In this document: positions 48,491 through 57,665 of the stretch, piece after piece
Position numbering within the stretch: the stretch's first letter is position 1
Layout: every line of letters begins with the position of its first letter
Position numbers and translations under genes: made by a program
Source: DATJLY01 sp963773665
Lineage (GTDB): Bacteria; Pseudomonadota; Alphaproteobacteria; ATCC43930; CGMCC-115725
Length of the DNA stretch: 64,000 nt
Assembly (NCBI GenBank): GCA_963773665.1
Contig: CAVZBZ010000003.1
Location: 488,246-552,245, forward strand
Direction of reading: 5' to 3'
The notes under the pieces: generated by a model
Seen by the model: the letters and a program-made list of their open reading frames with translations, nothing else
Database searches by the model: none
Told to the model about the DNA's origin: nothing

Positions 48491-48527
48491 CTTTCCATAG
48501 TCTTCGGTTAAGTGATTGATCTGAAAG

Positions 48528-48576
48528 TGGTCGGGGCGACAGGATTCGAACCTGCGACCTCTTGCTCCCGAAGCAA
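48528..48576 (-). other. 3' half of tRNA-Pro(CGG): integration attachment scar
   Basis: Minus strand: TTGC, the loop TTCGGGA with anticodon CGG, GCAA, then variable arm, an intact T-arm (GGTTCGAATCC), acceptor strand and CCA. The 5' half is absent. Elements that integrate into tRNA genes leave such a 3' piece at one end. A tyrosine integrase gene begins 0.7 kb away, so this is probably its attL or attR site. The intact tRNA gene is not in the window. Confidence 0.82.
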
Positions 48577-48648
48577 CGAAAATGCGTTATGAAACAAATA
48601 GTTGATATACGCCCGCCACAGATTTGCCACAAGAATTTCTAGGCATAC

Positions 48649-49203
48649 TCATTTCCTTCCCGGCGTGTTGAAAATTACCGGGTCAGTCCGCGTAGGATCG
48701 CCACGTTGATCGCTGCGATAGTATGGGACGGGCGTGATCCGGTGATCGCCTTCCTCTACGCGCGTGATGATCTGACGAAGCTGCTCTATCCCGGCCACAG
48801 ACTCAGCGTCACAGAACGCTAGAATGTCGCGGCATGGAAAAGCCGCGATGAAACCGTTAGGGGCGAAATGATCGAGAGTGTCCTCCCATAGTTCATCGAT
48901 CAGGATCAGGCTTGCTTCGAAACTACCGCCGCAGAGGACCATGAAGACATCGCCATGGGGTAGGATGTGGGCGGCCTTTGTCTTGGAAAGTTGCGTCAGG
49001 TTTTCAACCGCTTGATGGTGGAGTTGGGCTTGGCTCAGACCGGCATCAACAAGGTGCCGTTGCTGGACGTATCGAAGCTTGTCGCCTTGAATGACGACGT
49101 AAGTGGTGAGCAACCCATTTCCCAAATCTGTAATGACCGGAATATCGGGTCGAGTGAGATCAAGGGTCTTAGTGGTCGGCGTCGATGGCTTGAGATATGC
49201 CAC
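48649..49203 (-). CDS. DUF1444-like protein
   Basis: 184 residues. LGNGLLTTYVVIQGDKLRYV, HGDVFMVLCGGSFEASLILI, DELWEDTL and FPCRDILAFCD with VEEGDHRITP follow the DUF1444 (YtpQ) pattern. It is soluble with no signal. It lies between the integrase and the tRNA scar, a frequent place for cargo genes. The function is unknown. Confidence 0.65.
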   Translation of the reverse strand: MAYLKPSTPTTKTLDLTRPDIPVITDLGNGLLTTYVVIQGDKLRYVQQRHLVDAGLSQAQLHHQAVENLTQLSKTKAAHILPHGDVFMVLCGGSFEASLILIDELWEDTLDHFAPNGFIAAFPCRDILAFCDAESVAGIEQLRQIITRVEEGDHRITPVPYYRSDQRGDPTRTDPVIFNTPGRK

Positions 49204-49239
49204 CGCCTGATCGCAAAAGTTCCTGTACTACGGCGTCCA

Positions 49240-50470
49240 TCAAGCAGCGGCACCATTTTCCGGAACACCCGCAGCAACAGACTCTCTGGATGATCCCTTA
49301 CCCATTGATGCGATCATGCCACGCGACTGGTCTGGCTTCACTTCGGCCCGCTCGATGAGATGGCCGTAGACATTGAGCGTGGTGCTAACGTCTTCGTGAC
49401 CCATGAGATATTGAACGCGTTTAAGGCTGATGCGCTGCTCGATGAGCATGGACGCATAGAAATGTCGCAGGTCGTAGGGCCGGTATTTAGGCCGCACGAC
49501 GGTCTCTCCGTCTTCCTCGGTCTCCGTGACAAGGCCGGCCTCAATGCACGCGACATAGAAGCCGCGATTGCGCCAATTTTGTGGAGCCAGCCATCGACCG
49601 TTCTCCGTCGGAAACACGAGGTCGTACTTGTTGGGCACGGCATGGTGCTTCGCGTAGTGATGCACCATATCGAGAGTACCGGTGCTGAGATCGATGAAGC
49701 GGCGTCCGGCAGGCGTCTTCGTAACCGATATTTCTCCGAGACGCTCCAACGCCTGGTCAACCTGAACGCCCTTGTCGGTCAGATTGGTCCGGGGCAGGAC
49801 GACATACTCTTGTGGTCGCATTCCTGTATCGACTGCGAGATAGAGCATGGGCCGGTAGCGGCGCCATGAACGTTGAATCTGGGGGTTCTTGGAATTCGCC
49901 AGACGATCCGCAGTGGCGAGCAACGCATGAATGTCAGTCTCGGTCGGTATCGTCACGGGCTCGTCATAACGCGAGCTGGTCTGAACCGTGACGCCGGAGA
50001 CAAAATCGTGCGCGAGGATTCCGCGCGTCATAAGTTCGCGCACCATGGAGCGAAGCGACGAGAGCGCCTTATGCGCCACGACCCGGCTATGATTTTTCAA
50101 CAGCCATGACCGAAACTCGACGATGTCGGGAGCGGTGAGTTCATGTAGCGGCTTGGTCCACTCATACGCGCGGATGATGCTGGCGCGATATTCATAATTC
50201 TGGACGGTCCCTGCGGTGACAGGATCGCGCCCGTTCCTGCCTTCCTTCTCACAAACATCAAGCCATTTCTGGAGCCCCTGATCGACCGTGCGGATTTCCG
50301 TGGAGAGCGGGCCATTCTTCCGACGGGCAGCGGAGTCTTCAAGAAAGGCCCGCGCCTCTTTCAGCAGTCTCAAAGGACTTGTAAGCATAGCCAGACTTCG
50401 CCGCCATGCTGGCATACCTGACTTGATAGGAAATCCCCTTGCTTCCGTTTCTTTTTCTTATGTCTGACAT
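49240..50470 (-). CDS. tyrosine-family integrase (frame interrupted)
   Basis: About 409 residues. The start MSDIRKRNGSKGISYQVRY is the usual arm-binding domain; one extra base near 50362 splits it from KEARAFLEDSAARR. The core-binding domain follows, then catalytic residues: Arg in TGMRPQE, LRHFYAS with His and Arg, MGHEDVSTTLNVYGHL with His and the Tyr nucleophile. It would integrate DNA at the adjacent tRNA-Pro site. Confidence 0.9.
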
Positions 50471-50518
50471 GTACAGATAATGCAGTAATTACGGGCTCTT
50501 TTGCAAGTTTTAACAAAA

Positions 50519-50760
50519 CTAAGGTTGTGGTCTTAGATTTCTTTCGGCCTCGACTTGTCTTCGCATGTAGATGCTGATCAGCGACGTCCTTCTCGATTTT
50601 CAGCTGTGCCCTCGATAGGGTCGATGAAGAAAGGAAGCTTGCGGCGACCATGCGCGTCCTTGTCGGCGGCACGCTTCATCTGCTGCGGCGTCAACTGCAC
50701 GCCCATTTCAGCGAGTACGTGGCGGGCCTGTTCGAGGTCGATATAGCAGGGCTGTTTCAT
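50519..50760 (-). CDS. small protein next to the integrase (frame disrupted)
   Basis: Start MKQPCYIDLEQARHVLAEMG, then MKRAADKDAHGRRKLPFF. After DPIEG the frame changes twice, with LKIEKD and ISIYMRRQVEAERN in other frames before TAG at 50519. The rebuilt protein has about 79 residues. Its place right upstream of the integrase suggests an excisionase or regulator, but no helix-turn-helix is certain. Confidence 0.4.
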
Positions 50761-50776
50761 GATCCTGCACCTCGTC

Positions 50777-51042
50777 CTATAAATGGTAATCGAGGCAGGC
50801 CGGGCGATAGTGGTGCGTATCGAGGTGCTTGACGGTCGCGCCAGTCGATAGCCGCTTTACCACGAGAGGATCGCCAAATTCGTTGGTGGCCGCGCACGAT
50901 GAGCTTGGCGTTGGTTACGTACGCGATGCCGAATTCATTCCTCAGCGCTTCAATGTCTTCCCAGATCGCCTGTTCCATCGTCGAGCTTGATCGTGCCTAA
51001 ATTCTTGTAGTCAATTTCGAGAACCGGATCAATCTTCCCCAT
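50777..51042 (-). CDS. hypothetical protein (frame disrupted)
   Basis: Rebuilt from three frames: MGKIDPVLEIDYKNLGTIKL, then EDIEALRNEFGIAYVTNAK, then GDPLVVKRLSTGATVKHLD to TAG at 50777. The length (266 bases) fits two single-base insertions, giving about 87 residues. No known family. It lies 16 bp before the previous small gene. Confidence 0.4.
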
Positions 51043-51621
51043 GAATGACCTGCCAATATGACTTCAAATATTCCCCGCAGCGCTTATTAAAATTCCATAT
51101 TTCTAATATTATAATTCCATAATACAACTTAAGCTGTTAATGTTCATATAAGGACAACTGTGATGCGAGATAACATTAGGCGCGTCTAACGCGCTGTTTT
51201 TGCTTGTGAGCGCGCGCGTATTCAGTTTGACGCCGCAAAGTACCTTATCCTCCCAACTGTGTGACGAAAGCCATTTTGGCGCGTCCGGCTAAAGCCGGAC
51301 CGGGCTCTACGCGCGCCGCGTAGCGGCGCTTCCCGAGCCGCTTTCGCGTCTCGGCCATCCGGTAACGATCCCTCGCGCAAGATGATTCGGCCAGCCTTCG
51401 GCTGACTTCCTTCCGTTTCGAGTGCGGGGCCTGCGGCCCCCTGGCTGTCAAGGCCAAGCCCTGCGGGCGCCGCGGGGCGTTTCCCCGTTTTTCGCTCCCG
51501 ATGGTCGCTGCCAAGACGGGTGATCCCCCTCTCCCCACGGCGGTCTTGACCGCCGAACCCCCGCTCATTGGCGCGGGCCTAGTCGGGTTGCATGCGCAAC
51601 CCGTATCTAGGAGGAAGGAAA
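51043..51621. other. intergenic leader region before ardC
   Basis: No supported gene. The part 51050-51180 is markedly AT-rich for this window and may hold divergent promoters. GCGCG, five bases, CGCGC with TGTTTTT follows near 51180, a weak terminator. Just before ardC, GGGTTGC, four bases, GCAACCC forms a stem (about 51574-51591), followed by AGGAGGAAGGAAA. Confidence 0.45.
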
Positions 51622-52523
51622 ATGAAGGCCGATGTTTATGAGAGGATCACAGGACAGATTGTCAGCGAACTTGAGAAGGGAGTCCGCCCTTGGTTCAAGC
51701 CGTGGAATGCCGAACACGCAGCCGGGCGCATTACGCGGCCCCTGCGGTCCAACGGAATCCCGTACCGGGGAATCAACGTCCTGATGCTTTGGTCCGAAGC
51801 CATGACCAAGGGATTTGCCGCGCCGATCTGGATGACCTTCAAACAGGCGCTTGAATTGGACGCCCATGTGAAGAAGGGCGAGAAGGGCAGCCTTGTCGTT
51901 TATGCGTCCAAGGTGACTCGCACCGAGATGGACGGCGACAGCGGCGAGGAAACCGAGCGCGATATTCCCTTCATGAAGGGCTACACGGTTTTCAACGTGG
52001 AGCAGGTGGAGGGCTTGCCCGCGCAGTATTACGCAAAGGCCGAACCCCGGCTCGATACCGTGCCACGGATCGACCGCGCCGAATCATTCTTCGCCGCCAC
52101 GGGTGCCAGCATCCAGCACGGCGGCAATCAGGCTTTCTACACGATGGCCCAAGACCGGGTGCAGATGCCGCCGTTCGAGAGCTTTCCAGGACGCCGAAGT
52201 CATATTACGCCACGCTTGCCCATGAAATGACGCACTGGACTCGCCATCCGAAACGCCTTGAGCGCGATTTCGGGCGCAAGCGCTGGGGCGATGAAGGCTA
52301 CGCGATGGAGGAACTTGTCGCGGAACTTGGTTCGGCTTTCCTGTCAGCCGACCTCGACCTGACGCCGGAAGTCCGGGCCGATCATGCTTCCTATATCGCA
52401 ATCTGGCTCAAGGTTCTGAAAGACGACAAGCGGGCGATCTTCACCGCCGCCGCTCACGCGCAACGCGCCGCCGACTATTTGAACGGCCTGCAACCCGGCT
52501 TGCAGCAGGAGGCGGCAGAATGA
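51622..52523 (+). CDS. ardC: ArdC-like antirestriction protein (frame interrupted)
   Basis: About 300 residues. The N-terminal ssDNA-binding domain is intact (DVYERITGQIVSELEKGVRP, YRGINVLML, MKGYTVFNVEQVEGL). The C-terminal metallopeptidase has HEMTHW with the zinc-binding His pair, in another frame. Two extra bases near 52184 and 52202 account for the change. ArdC on conjugative elements shields incoming DNA from restriction. The ATG has an excellent AGGAGG site. Confidence 0.85.
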
Positions 52524-52735
52524 GCCGCCCCGACAAAATCGTTATCGATGGCCGGGCCTATCGCTGGCGGGATATCGTGGAGCTACGCCGCCAGCAGCTT
52601 GAGGCTTGGAAAGCGGCAAGGCCGGAACAACCGGCCTTGTTCGCCCTCAAGGAGGATAGCCGCCCCGCCGCCGAGCGCACGGCAGCCGGGCGCTACCGCG
52701 AGCCGAGCTTGCTCGACGCCCTGCGTCGGGATTAA
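52520..52735 (+). CDS. small hypothetical protein downstream of ardC
   Basis: 71 residues, start MSRPDKIVIDGRAYRWRDIV, overlapping the ardC stop by 4 bp (ATGA). The central part (LRRQQLEAWKAARPEQPALF) is helical. It is probably cotranslated with ardC. No family is recognised, but the overlap and open frame make it a real gene. Confidence 0.7.
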   Translation: MSRPDKIVIDGRAYRWRDIVELRRQQLEAWKAARPEQPALFALKEDSRPAAERTAAGRYREPSLLDALRRD

Positions 52736-52762
52736 AATGGGGGCCGACAAGGAACACGACCG

Positions 52763-53058
52763 ATGCCCTATATCTGTTACTTCGACTATTGCGATTGGCC
52801 GGCACGCGTCGTTTTTGACGATGACGGTAAGACCGTCATCCAGTCAGAAGTGTGGGACCCGGAAAAATGGCAAACTGGTTCCCGATCAAACAATGAATTT
52901 CACATACGGCCTCCTCCATATCGACCGGCAACACGGCCTTGAAGACGACGACTATGTGGTTTCCGAGGCAGGAATTCAACGCGCTTGTTCAAAAGCGGAT
53001 TGCCGACAGGTCTGAGCCTCCGGTGCATGTCAGCCTGACGCCCGATAAGGACACATAA
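52763..53058 (+). CDS. hypothetical protein (frame disrupted)
   Basis: Rebuilt: MPYICYFDYCDWPARVVFDD, SEVWDPE, then NGKLVPDQTMNFTYGLLHID and EFNALVQKRIADRSEPPVHV to TAA at 53058. Two extra bases, near 52863 in an A-run and near 52971, explain the breaks. About 97 residues; soluble; no known family. It follows the ardC pair on the same strand. Confidence 0.5.
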
Positions 53059-53193
53059 CGGGCCGCAACCGGGTCGCGCCGCGTCACGGTGCCGTGACGC
53101 GGCGCTCCAGCGATGACAGCGGCGCGGCTGACGCCGCCGAGCGCCGACAGTTCGGCGCGCAGCCGCGATATCGACGATGATCTTGCCGTTCAT
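52989..53193 (-). CDS. possible small protein on the opposite strand (frame disrupted)
   Basis: Start MNGKIIVDIA, then after one extra base LRAELSALGGVSRAAVIAGA and VAARYVSLSGVRL to TGA at 52989. It overlaps the 3' end of the preceding plus-strand gene by 70 bp and lacks a clear ribosome binding site. The protein-like composition speaks for it; the overlap speaks against it. Confidence 0.25.
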
Positions 53194-53246
53194 GGCGCAT
53201 CGTAACATGCGCGGTCTGCGGTCAAGGGTCGTGGCTTTCCTGTCGC

Positions 53247-53415
53247 GGGTTTTCTCAAGGATTTGACGCTGCGTTATGGCCGGGCGCGCACCGGCATCAA
53301 TCCAGAGATTCTTTCGTTTCGGGTTTCCCTGCGTGACCCTCCCGAAACGAAGAGAATCTTGGGTGACACCGTCGCTTCTCCGCCCGGCCTTCCCTTTCGC
53401 GTCTTGAGAAAACCC
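53247..53415. repeat. nested inverted repeats upstream of the DUF2958 gene
   Basis: Outer pair: GGGTTTTCTCAAG (53247-53259) and CTTGAGAAAACCC (53403-53415), perfect. Inner pair: GATTCTTTCGTTTCGGG (53307-53323) and CCCGAAACGAAGAGAATC (53341-53358), nearly perfect. The whole could fold into one long structure. It may be a small insertion unit, a recombination site or a large leader structure. Confidence 0.6.
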
Positions 53416-53436
53416 CAAGCGAAAGGAAAGACCACC

Positions 53437-53798
53437 ATGAAACTCTTGACCGCAGACATCCGCGAACGGCTGCTCAGAAACGGCCGCGTTCGCCTGCAAT
53501 TCCAGATGGACGAGCGAATCCGAGCCTCGACTTCCTGCCCGTCGTGAAACTGTTCACGCCCGATGCCGGATGCACCTGGCTCCTGACCGAGATCGACCCG
53601 GAAGACCCGGATATCGCTTTCGGCCTGTGCGACCTCGGCATGGGTTGCCCCGAACTCGGCTCCGTCAGCCTGTCCGAGCTTGAATCCGTGCGCGGCAGGC
53701 TGGGCCTGCCGATCGAGCGGGATTTGCACTTCACGCCGACCAAGACGCTGACCGCCTATGCGGACGAGGCACGCGAGCACGGCGGGATCAGGGCTTGA
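53437..53798 (+). CDS. DUF2958 family protein (frame disrupted)
   Basis: About 119 residues. Start MKLLTADIRERLLRNGR; the rest (GRANPSLDFLPVVKLFTPDA, LLTEIDPEDPDIAFGLCDLG, LPIERDLHFTP) is the DUF2958 pattern. The frame changes by two bases near 53490. This family is common on conjugative elements of proteobacteria beside ardC; its role is unknown. Confidence 0.8.
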
Positions 53799-53929
53799 GC
53801 CGAGCTCCGAACGACGGAAGGCCGCAAGCGGCCTTCCGTTCATGTTGTCGAGAAATCGCGGCGCGCTAGTCGCCTTCAATAGTCATCCAGATGCTCAAGC
53901 CCTTCCGGCACCTTGGTTCGGCGATTGCC

Positions 53930-54114
53930 TTAGTCCTCCTCGGTCATTTCCCGACCATCACTTCCGGACCCCGGCGCATGGAGCGCCACGCGATGACGGA
54001 CGACCAGCCGGGGCTCGCCGTTGCGCGTCACCGCAATCGGCGGGAAATACTCTTCGCCCAGCAGCTCATCGAGCTTCTGCCGGAATCTTCAGGGGTCATT
54101 TCATCCAAAGCCAT
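53930..54114 (-). CDS. small hypothetical protein (frame disrupted)
   Basis: Start MALDEMTPED, then in another frame FRQKLDELLGEEYFPPIAVT, RLVVRHRVALHAPG and MTEED to TAA at 53930; about 61 residues. A base appears to be missing, or two extra, near 54085. It lies at the end of the minus-strand group that begins at 58,245. No family is recognised. Confidence 0.4.
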
Positions 54115-54134
54115 AGCCGCCTCCTGTACTCCAA

Positions 54135-54743
54135 TCATATCACAATCGCGCGGCTACAGCCGCGCTCCGGCCCGGCCTCGCGGCTGTGCCGCTGGAATTC
54201 CTGCGTGATGGATTGCTCCATCCGCGACTCCTCCCGCTGGATCGCGCTTTCGCGCGTCCGGTCCTGAGTGGCGATCAGCGTCTCGTAATCGGCGCGATTC
54301 CTCTGCGCCTGAATCTCGTTCGCCGCGTCGAAGGCGAAGCGCAGATCGTCCTGCGCCGTCTGGCACTTCTCGATCCGCTCGTTAAATGCCTGTTCGATGG
54401 TTTCGCGCTGGTCGAGCCACTGGCGGCGCATCTCCCGGTGTTCGCGGTCGAGATCGCGCGGCGGCGTCCAGCCGAACGGCGACGGCGCGGGTTCGGGCTT
54501 GTAGGCGATGCGGTCGCGCATCTGGTCCCATTTGCGCTCGTGCTGTTCCAGAGCTTGCCGCTTGTTATCGGCAATCCGCGCCTGTTCCTGCGCGACGCGC
54601 TCGATCGCCTGCTGCTGCGCGCGCAGGTCGCGCTCGCGCTGCTCCTTATGCGAGGCGAACAGCGCTTCGCTCTGCTGTGCGAAACGCTGTTCCACCTTGC
54701 GTTCGGCTTCCTGCCGCAGGTCGCGGCTCGGTTCGCGGGGCAT
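54135..54743 (-). CDS. coiled-coil protein of unknown function
   Basis: 202 residues, almost entirely helical and charged: long Gln/Arg/Glu runs (RDLRAQQQAIERVAQEQARI) form a coiled coil. A short Pro-rich break (KPEPAPSPFGWTPPRDLD) sits in the middle. No signal or membrane segment. It might be a detached relaxase tail or a scaffold protein. It follows the membrane-protein gene at 54762. Confidence 0.55.
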   Translation of the reverse strand: MPREPSRDLRQEAERKVEQRFAQQSEALFASHKEQRERDLRAQQQAIERVAQEQARIADNKRQALEQHERKWDQMRDRIAYKPEPAPSPFGWTPPRDLDREHREMRRQWLDQRETIEQAFNERIEKCQTAQDDLRFAFDAANEIQAQRNRADYETLIATQDRTRESAIQREESRMEQSITQEFQRHSREAGPERGCSRAIVI

Positions 54744-54761
54744 GGGAATGGTCTTCCTGCT

Positions 54762-55454
54762 TTAGGTCAACTCGGGGATTGCGCCCGGCTGGTCGCCCCA
54801 CTCATCGGCGGGCGTCAGCGGCGTTCCCTGTCCGCGGCGGGCGAGGGCGTCGAGGACGTTGTCGCAGGCATTCAGCCGCGTCACGATCGCCATCGCTTCC
54901 TTCGGGCCGTAGACGGTCAGAACGTCGTTGCGCTGGCCGAGGTAATCGAAGGAGAGGTGGAAGGAGTTGGCGTACCAGCGCGCCCGGCGGATGAGCTTGC
55001 CCTGCATTTGCGCCTGCGCCGCCTGAAACTCCTGCTGCTCCTGCTCCGTCTGCGTCCAGTCGTGCTGCAAGAGCGCGAAGCGGTGCGGCAGCAGCCGGTC
55101 ATAATGCTTCCAGCCGAACAGCGTTTTCACGCTGAATTGCTCCAGTGTCAGCATCAGCCGGACGCGCTTGCGCAAGAGAGAGCGCAGCGCCCCGTACAGG
55201 ACGAACCCGCCGACGACGGGAACGGTGATGGCCGCTGTCAGCATCCCGCTATCCGGGTTTGGCGCGCTGGCGACGCCAGCGAGGCCATAGCCGAGGCCCG
55301 CGACCACGCCGAGTCCCGTCAGCCAGCTCGCCGCCATAGCGCGCACCGGCGTCAGCACACGGGGCTGCACATCGAAAGCCGGAGCGCCGTTGCGGTCGGC
55401 GACTTGCCTTGTGGCGGGCTTTCCGGCGAAGGGTGAACGGACTTTCTGCAACAT
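54762..55454 (-). CDS. membrane protein of unknown function with two TM helices
   Basis: 230 residues. Two membrane helices at about 43-65 (SWLTGLGVVAGLGYGLAGV) and 72-92 (AAITVPVVGGFVLYGAL) are followed by a cytoplasmic part with VYGPKEAMAIVTRLNACDNV. The frame is intact. A double CGCGAGG motif lies 73 bp upstream. It may work with the DUF4407 protein encoded just upstream. Confidence 0.6.
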   Translation of the reverse strand: MLQKVRSPFAGKPATRQVADRNGAPAFDVQPRVLTPVRAMAASWLTGLGVVAGLGYGLAGVASAPNPDSGMLTAAITVPVVGGFVLYGALRSLLRKRVRLMLTLEQFSVKTLFGWKHYDRLLPHRFALLQHDWTQTEQEQQEFQAAQAQMQGKLIRRARWYANSFHLSFDYLGQRNDVLTVYGPKEAMAIVTRLNACDNVLDALARRGQGTPLTPADEWGDQPGAIPELT

Positions 55455-55526
55455 GATCGATTCTCCAGCGGATGAAAGCTGTCCGAATGAACACGCGGAT
55501 TATGTGGCCTTACGAAAGGGAAGATT

Positions 55527-55544
55527 CCTCGCGCCAACCTCGCG
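55527..55544 (-). promoter_or_regulatory. double CGCGAGG motif, copy ii
   Basis: Minus strand: CGCGAGG, TTGG, CGCGAGG, 73 bp before the start at 55454, in the 154-bp gap after the DUF4407 gene. Spacing and orientation match the copies at 58320 and 63022. Confidence 0.5.
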
Positions 55545-55608
55545 GGCTTCGCCGATGGCAGCGACGCCGGGCGATTGCGCGGGAAGGAAGCGCAGCGGGG
55601 CGCGTCCG

Positions 55609-56768
55609 TCAGCGCGTGCGCCCGGCGTCCGGCGGAGAGCATCGCGGCTGCTCTCGTAGTCCGAGGCGATCCGGTCGGCGCGCTTCTTCGTGTCGCGCGA
55701 TCAGCATCGCCATGTAGACCGAGGCGTGCGTGAACCACGCGCGAACGACGACATAGCTCAGCTCGAACGTCATCAGGACGGCCATCATCAGCCACGAGAA
55801 GTGACGAGCGGCGGTGCCGAAGCGCGGGTCGGCGTACACCTCCTCCAGTGCGAGGTAGCTCATCAGCGCGTCATTACGATCGGGAATGAGATGGCTTTTC
55901 CTCTCTTCGTCGATCTGGGCTGCTTCGCCCGCAAACGCGGCTTCCGCCGCTCTTAAGTCAGCGTTCGCCTTGTCGAGCTTCTTTTGCGCATCGGCCATCC
56001 GCGGCTCGTAGATGCTGATATCGGAATCGGCTTTGGCGAGATCGGCGTCCGCCGCCGTCTTGCGGGCAAGGGCCTCGCGGTAATTCGACCCCGCGCCGGC
56101 CTTGTATCCGGGCGCACCCTTCAGCTCGCGGTCGGTTTCTATTCCATAGGCTTCCGCCCGTTGGCTGGCCGCCGCGCGCAATTGCCGTGCGGCATCGAGC
56201 ACGCGGTTCATTTCCCCGGCGCTCGCTGTCAGCCGCTGGACCTCCGCTTCGAGCGTCCCGAAGCGCAAAGTCCGCTGCTCGTGAATCCGCTGCGCGTACT
56301 GCTCCTCGATCTGGCGGTTCTTTCCGCGAACATCCTGTTCGAGCTGCGTCCTGATGGCGTCATGAAACATCGCCATCGATGCGCCCGTCGAAGTTGCTGT
56401 CGAAAGGACCACCGTCATGGCGAGGCGCATGGCGAGCCGGCCATGCTCCCACCAGCCACGGCGCGCGCCGGGCTGGCGCAGGACGCCCGTCAGACGCCAG
56501 TCCGCCGCCCCGATCGCCTGATCGATCAGGAACATGAAAACGCAGGCCAGCGCGCCAAAGGCGAAAGCGGCGGGCAGAGCGACGAATTGCGCCCAGAAGG
56601 CGGTCCAAGCGAGTCCGGTTACACCGGCCACCACCGAGAGCAGCAAAGCCTCGCAGACGACGGCGTAGCGGTCCTGACGAGGCGAGAGGGCAAGCAGGTC
56701 GGGATTGCAGCGCACCAGCGCACAGGCCAGGCGCACGATCGGGGAAAGGTTTTGGGGGCGTCGTTCAT
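55609..56768 (-). CDS. DUF4407 membrane protein (frame disrupted at N-terminus)
   Basis: About 385 residues. MNDAPKTFPR opens one frame; IVRLACALVRCNPDLLALSP continues in another. Membrane segments at VVAGVTGLAWTAFWAQFVAL, AFGALACVFMFLIDQAI and a third near the start of the long coiled coil are followed by a last one (WLMMAVLMTFELSYVVV). This is the DUF4407 plan. A membrane-anchored coiled coil of unknown role. Two extra bases near 56745 explain the break; a GTG at 56736 is the alternative start. Confidence 0.7.
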
Positions 56769-56799
56769 GGCGTGTCTCCTCAAGTTAGAGTTCGAAAAT

Positions 56800-57629
56800 T
56801 CAGGGTTCATCGAGGCAGCCGATCAGTCGGGGGATCGTGGAGAAGCGCTCTGTGCGCCGGCTTCCATCCAAGCCGATCGCGACCAGATGAAATTCCTCTG
56901 TCCGTCGGCTCGATATCGACGACCATTCCGCCATCGAGTTCGACGCCGTAAGTCTCGCCGCGCTCCGGCGCTTCGATGAATGCCTCGCGCGCGCCGCTGA
57001 TGCGCCAGTGGAAAGTGACCGCCGTTCCCGGCGCGCCCGATTGAACCGGGTGCTCGATCTCGATGCGCGGCACCGGAGCGGCCACTTGAACAGTGCGCGT
57101 CTCGACGGTCGTGGCGAACGGACCCTGCGCGACGAGGCGCAGGAGGATCGGACCCGGTCGCGTGGGACGCAGCATGAACACGCCGGCGGATGTTCCCGCG
57201 TGTTCCGCGCGTTCGTCGCCATCCTCGATTTGCAGCGTGACGGAGGTCGCGGCCTGCGCTTCCCAGACGACGGGAAGGCTGTCCCCGACGAAACCCTGTC
57301 GCGCGACATCGATCTTCGAGAACACCGGGGCGCGCGACCTGCGGTTTGACGCGAAAGTTGTGGACGACCTGCGCCGGCTGAAGTGTCAGCGACACGAAAA
57401 GCTCCGCCGGGGTCAACGGCACGATGCCGATCTCCGCGTTCGGCGGAATGTCGCCGTCGAATAAATCCTCGCCGTCCTGCCGGATGCGCAGGGAGGCGCT
57501 TGCCGCATGGCGGGTCTTCACTTCCAGCGTGTTCAGGACGCCGACGACGGGCTGTTCCGCGAACGCGCATAGAAGCAGCCGGGGGCGCGCGGGCTCAAAG
57601 CGCAGACTTCTTCCCGCCTCTTGCGGCAT
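56800..57629 (-). CDS. beta-sandwich (Ig-like) protein of unknown function (frame disrupted)
   Basis: About 275 residues rebuilt from three frames: MPQEAGRSLRFEPARPRLLL to VARP, VFSKIDVARQGFVGDSLPVV to EPTD, EEFHLVAIGLDGSRRTERFS to the end. Breaks at about 57326 and 56903 each need removal of one base. Repeated strands such as ATSVTLQIEDGD and TAVTFHWRISGA suggest two Ig-like domains. No signal peptide is obvious. It lies between the protease and DUF4407 genes. Confidence 0.55.
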
Positions 57630-57665
57630 CCAACCAGTCCGCTCACATTGACCATGACACGTTCC

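Noticed and set aside
48528..48576. Functional tRNA-Pro gene
   Set aside because: D-arm and 5' acceptor strand are absent; only the 3' half is present.
51245..51568. 107-codon minus-strand ORF in the ardC leader
   Set aside because: No ribosome binding site, no domain, Arg-rich composition typical of chance frames.
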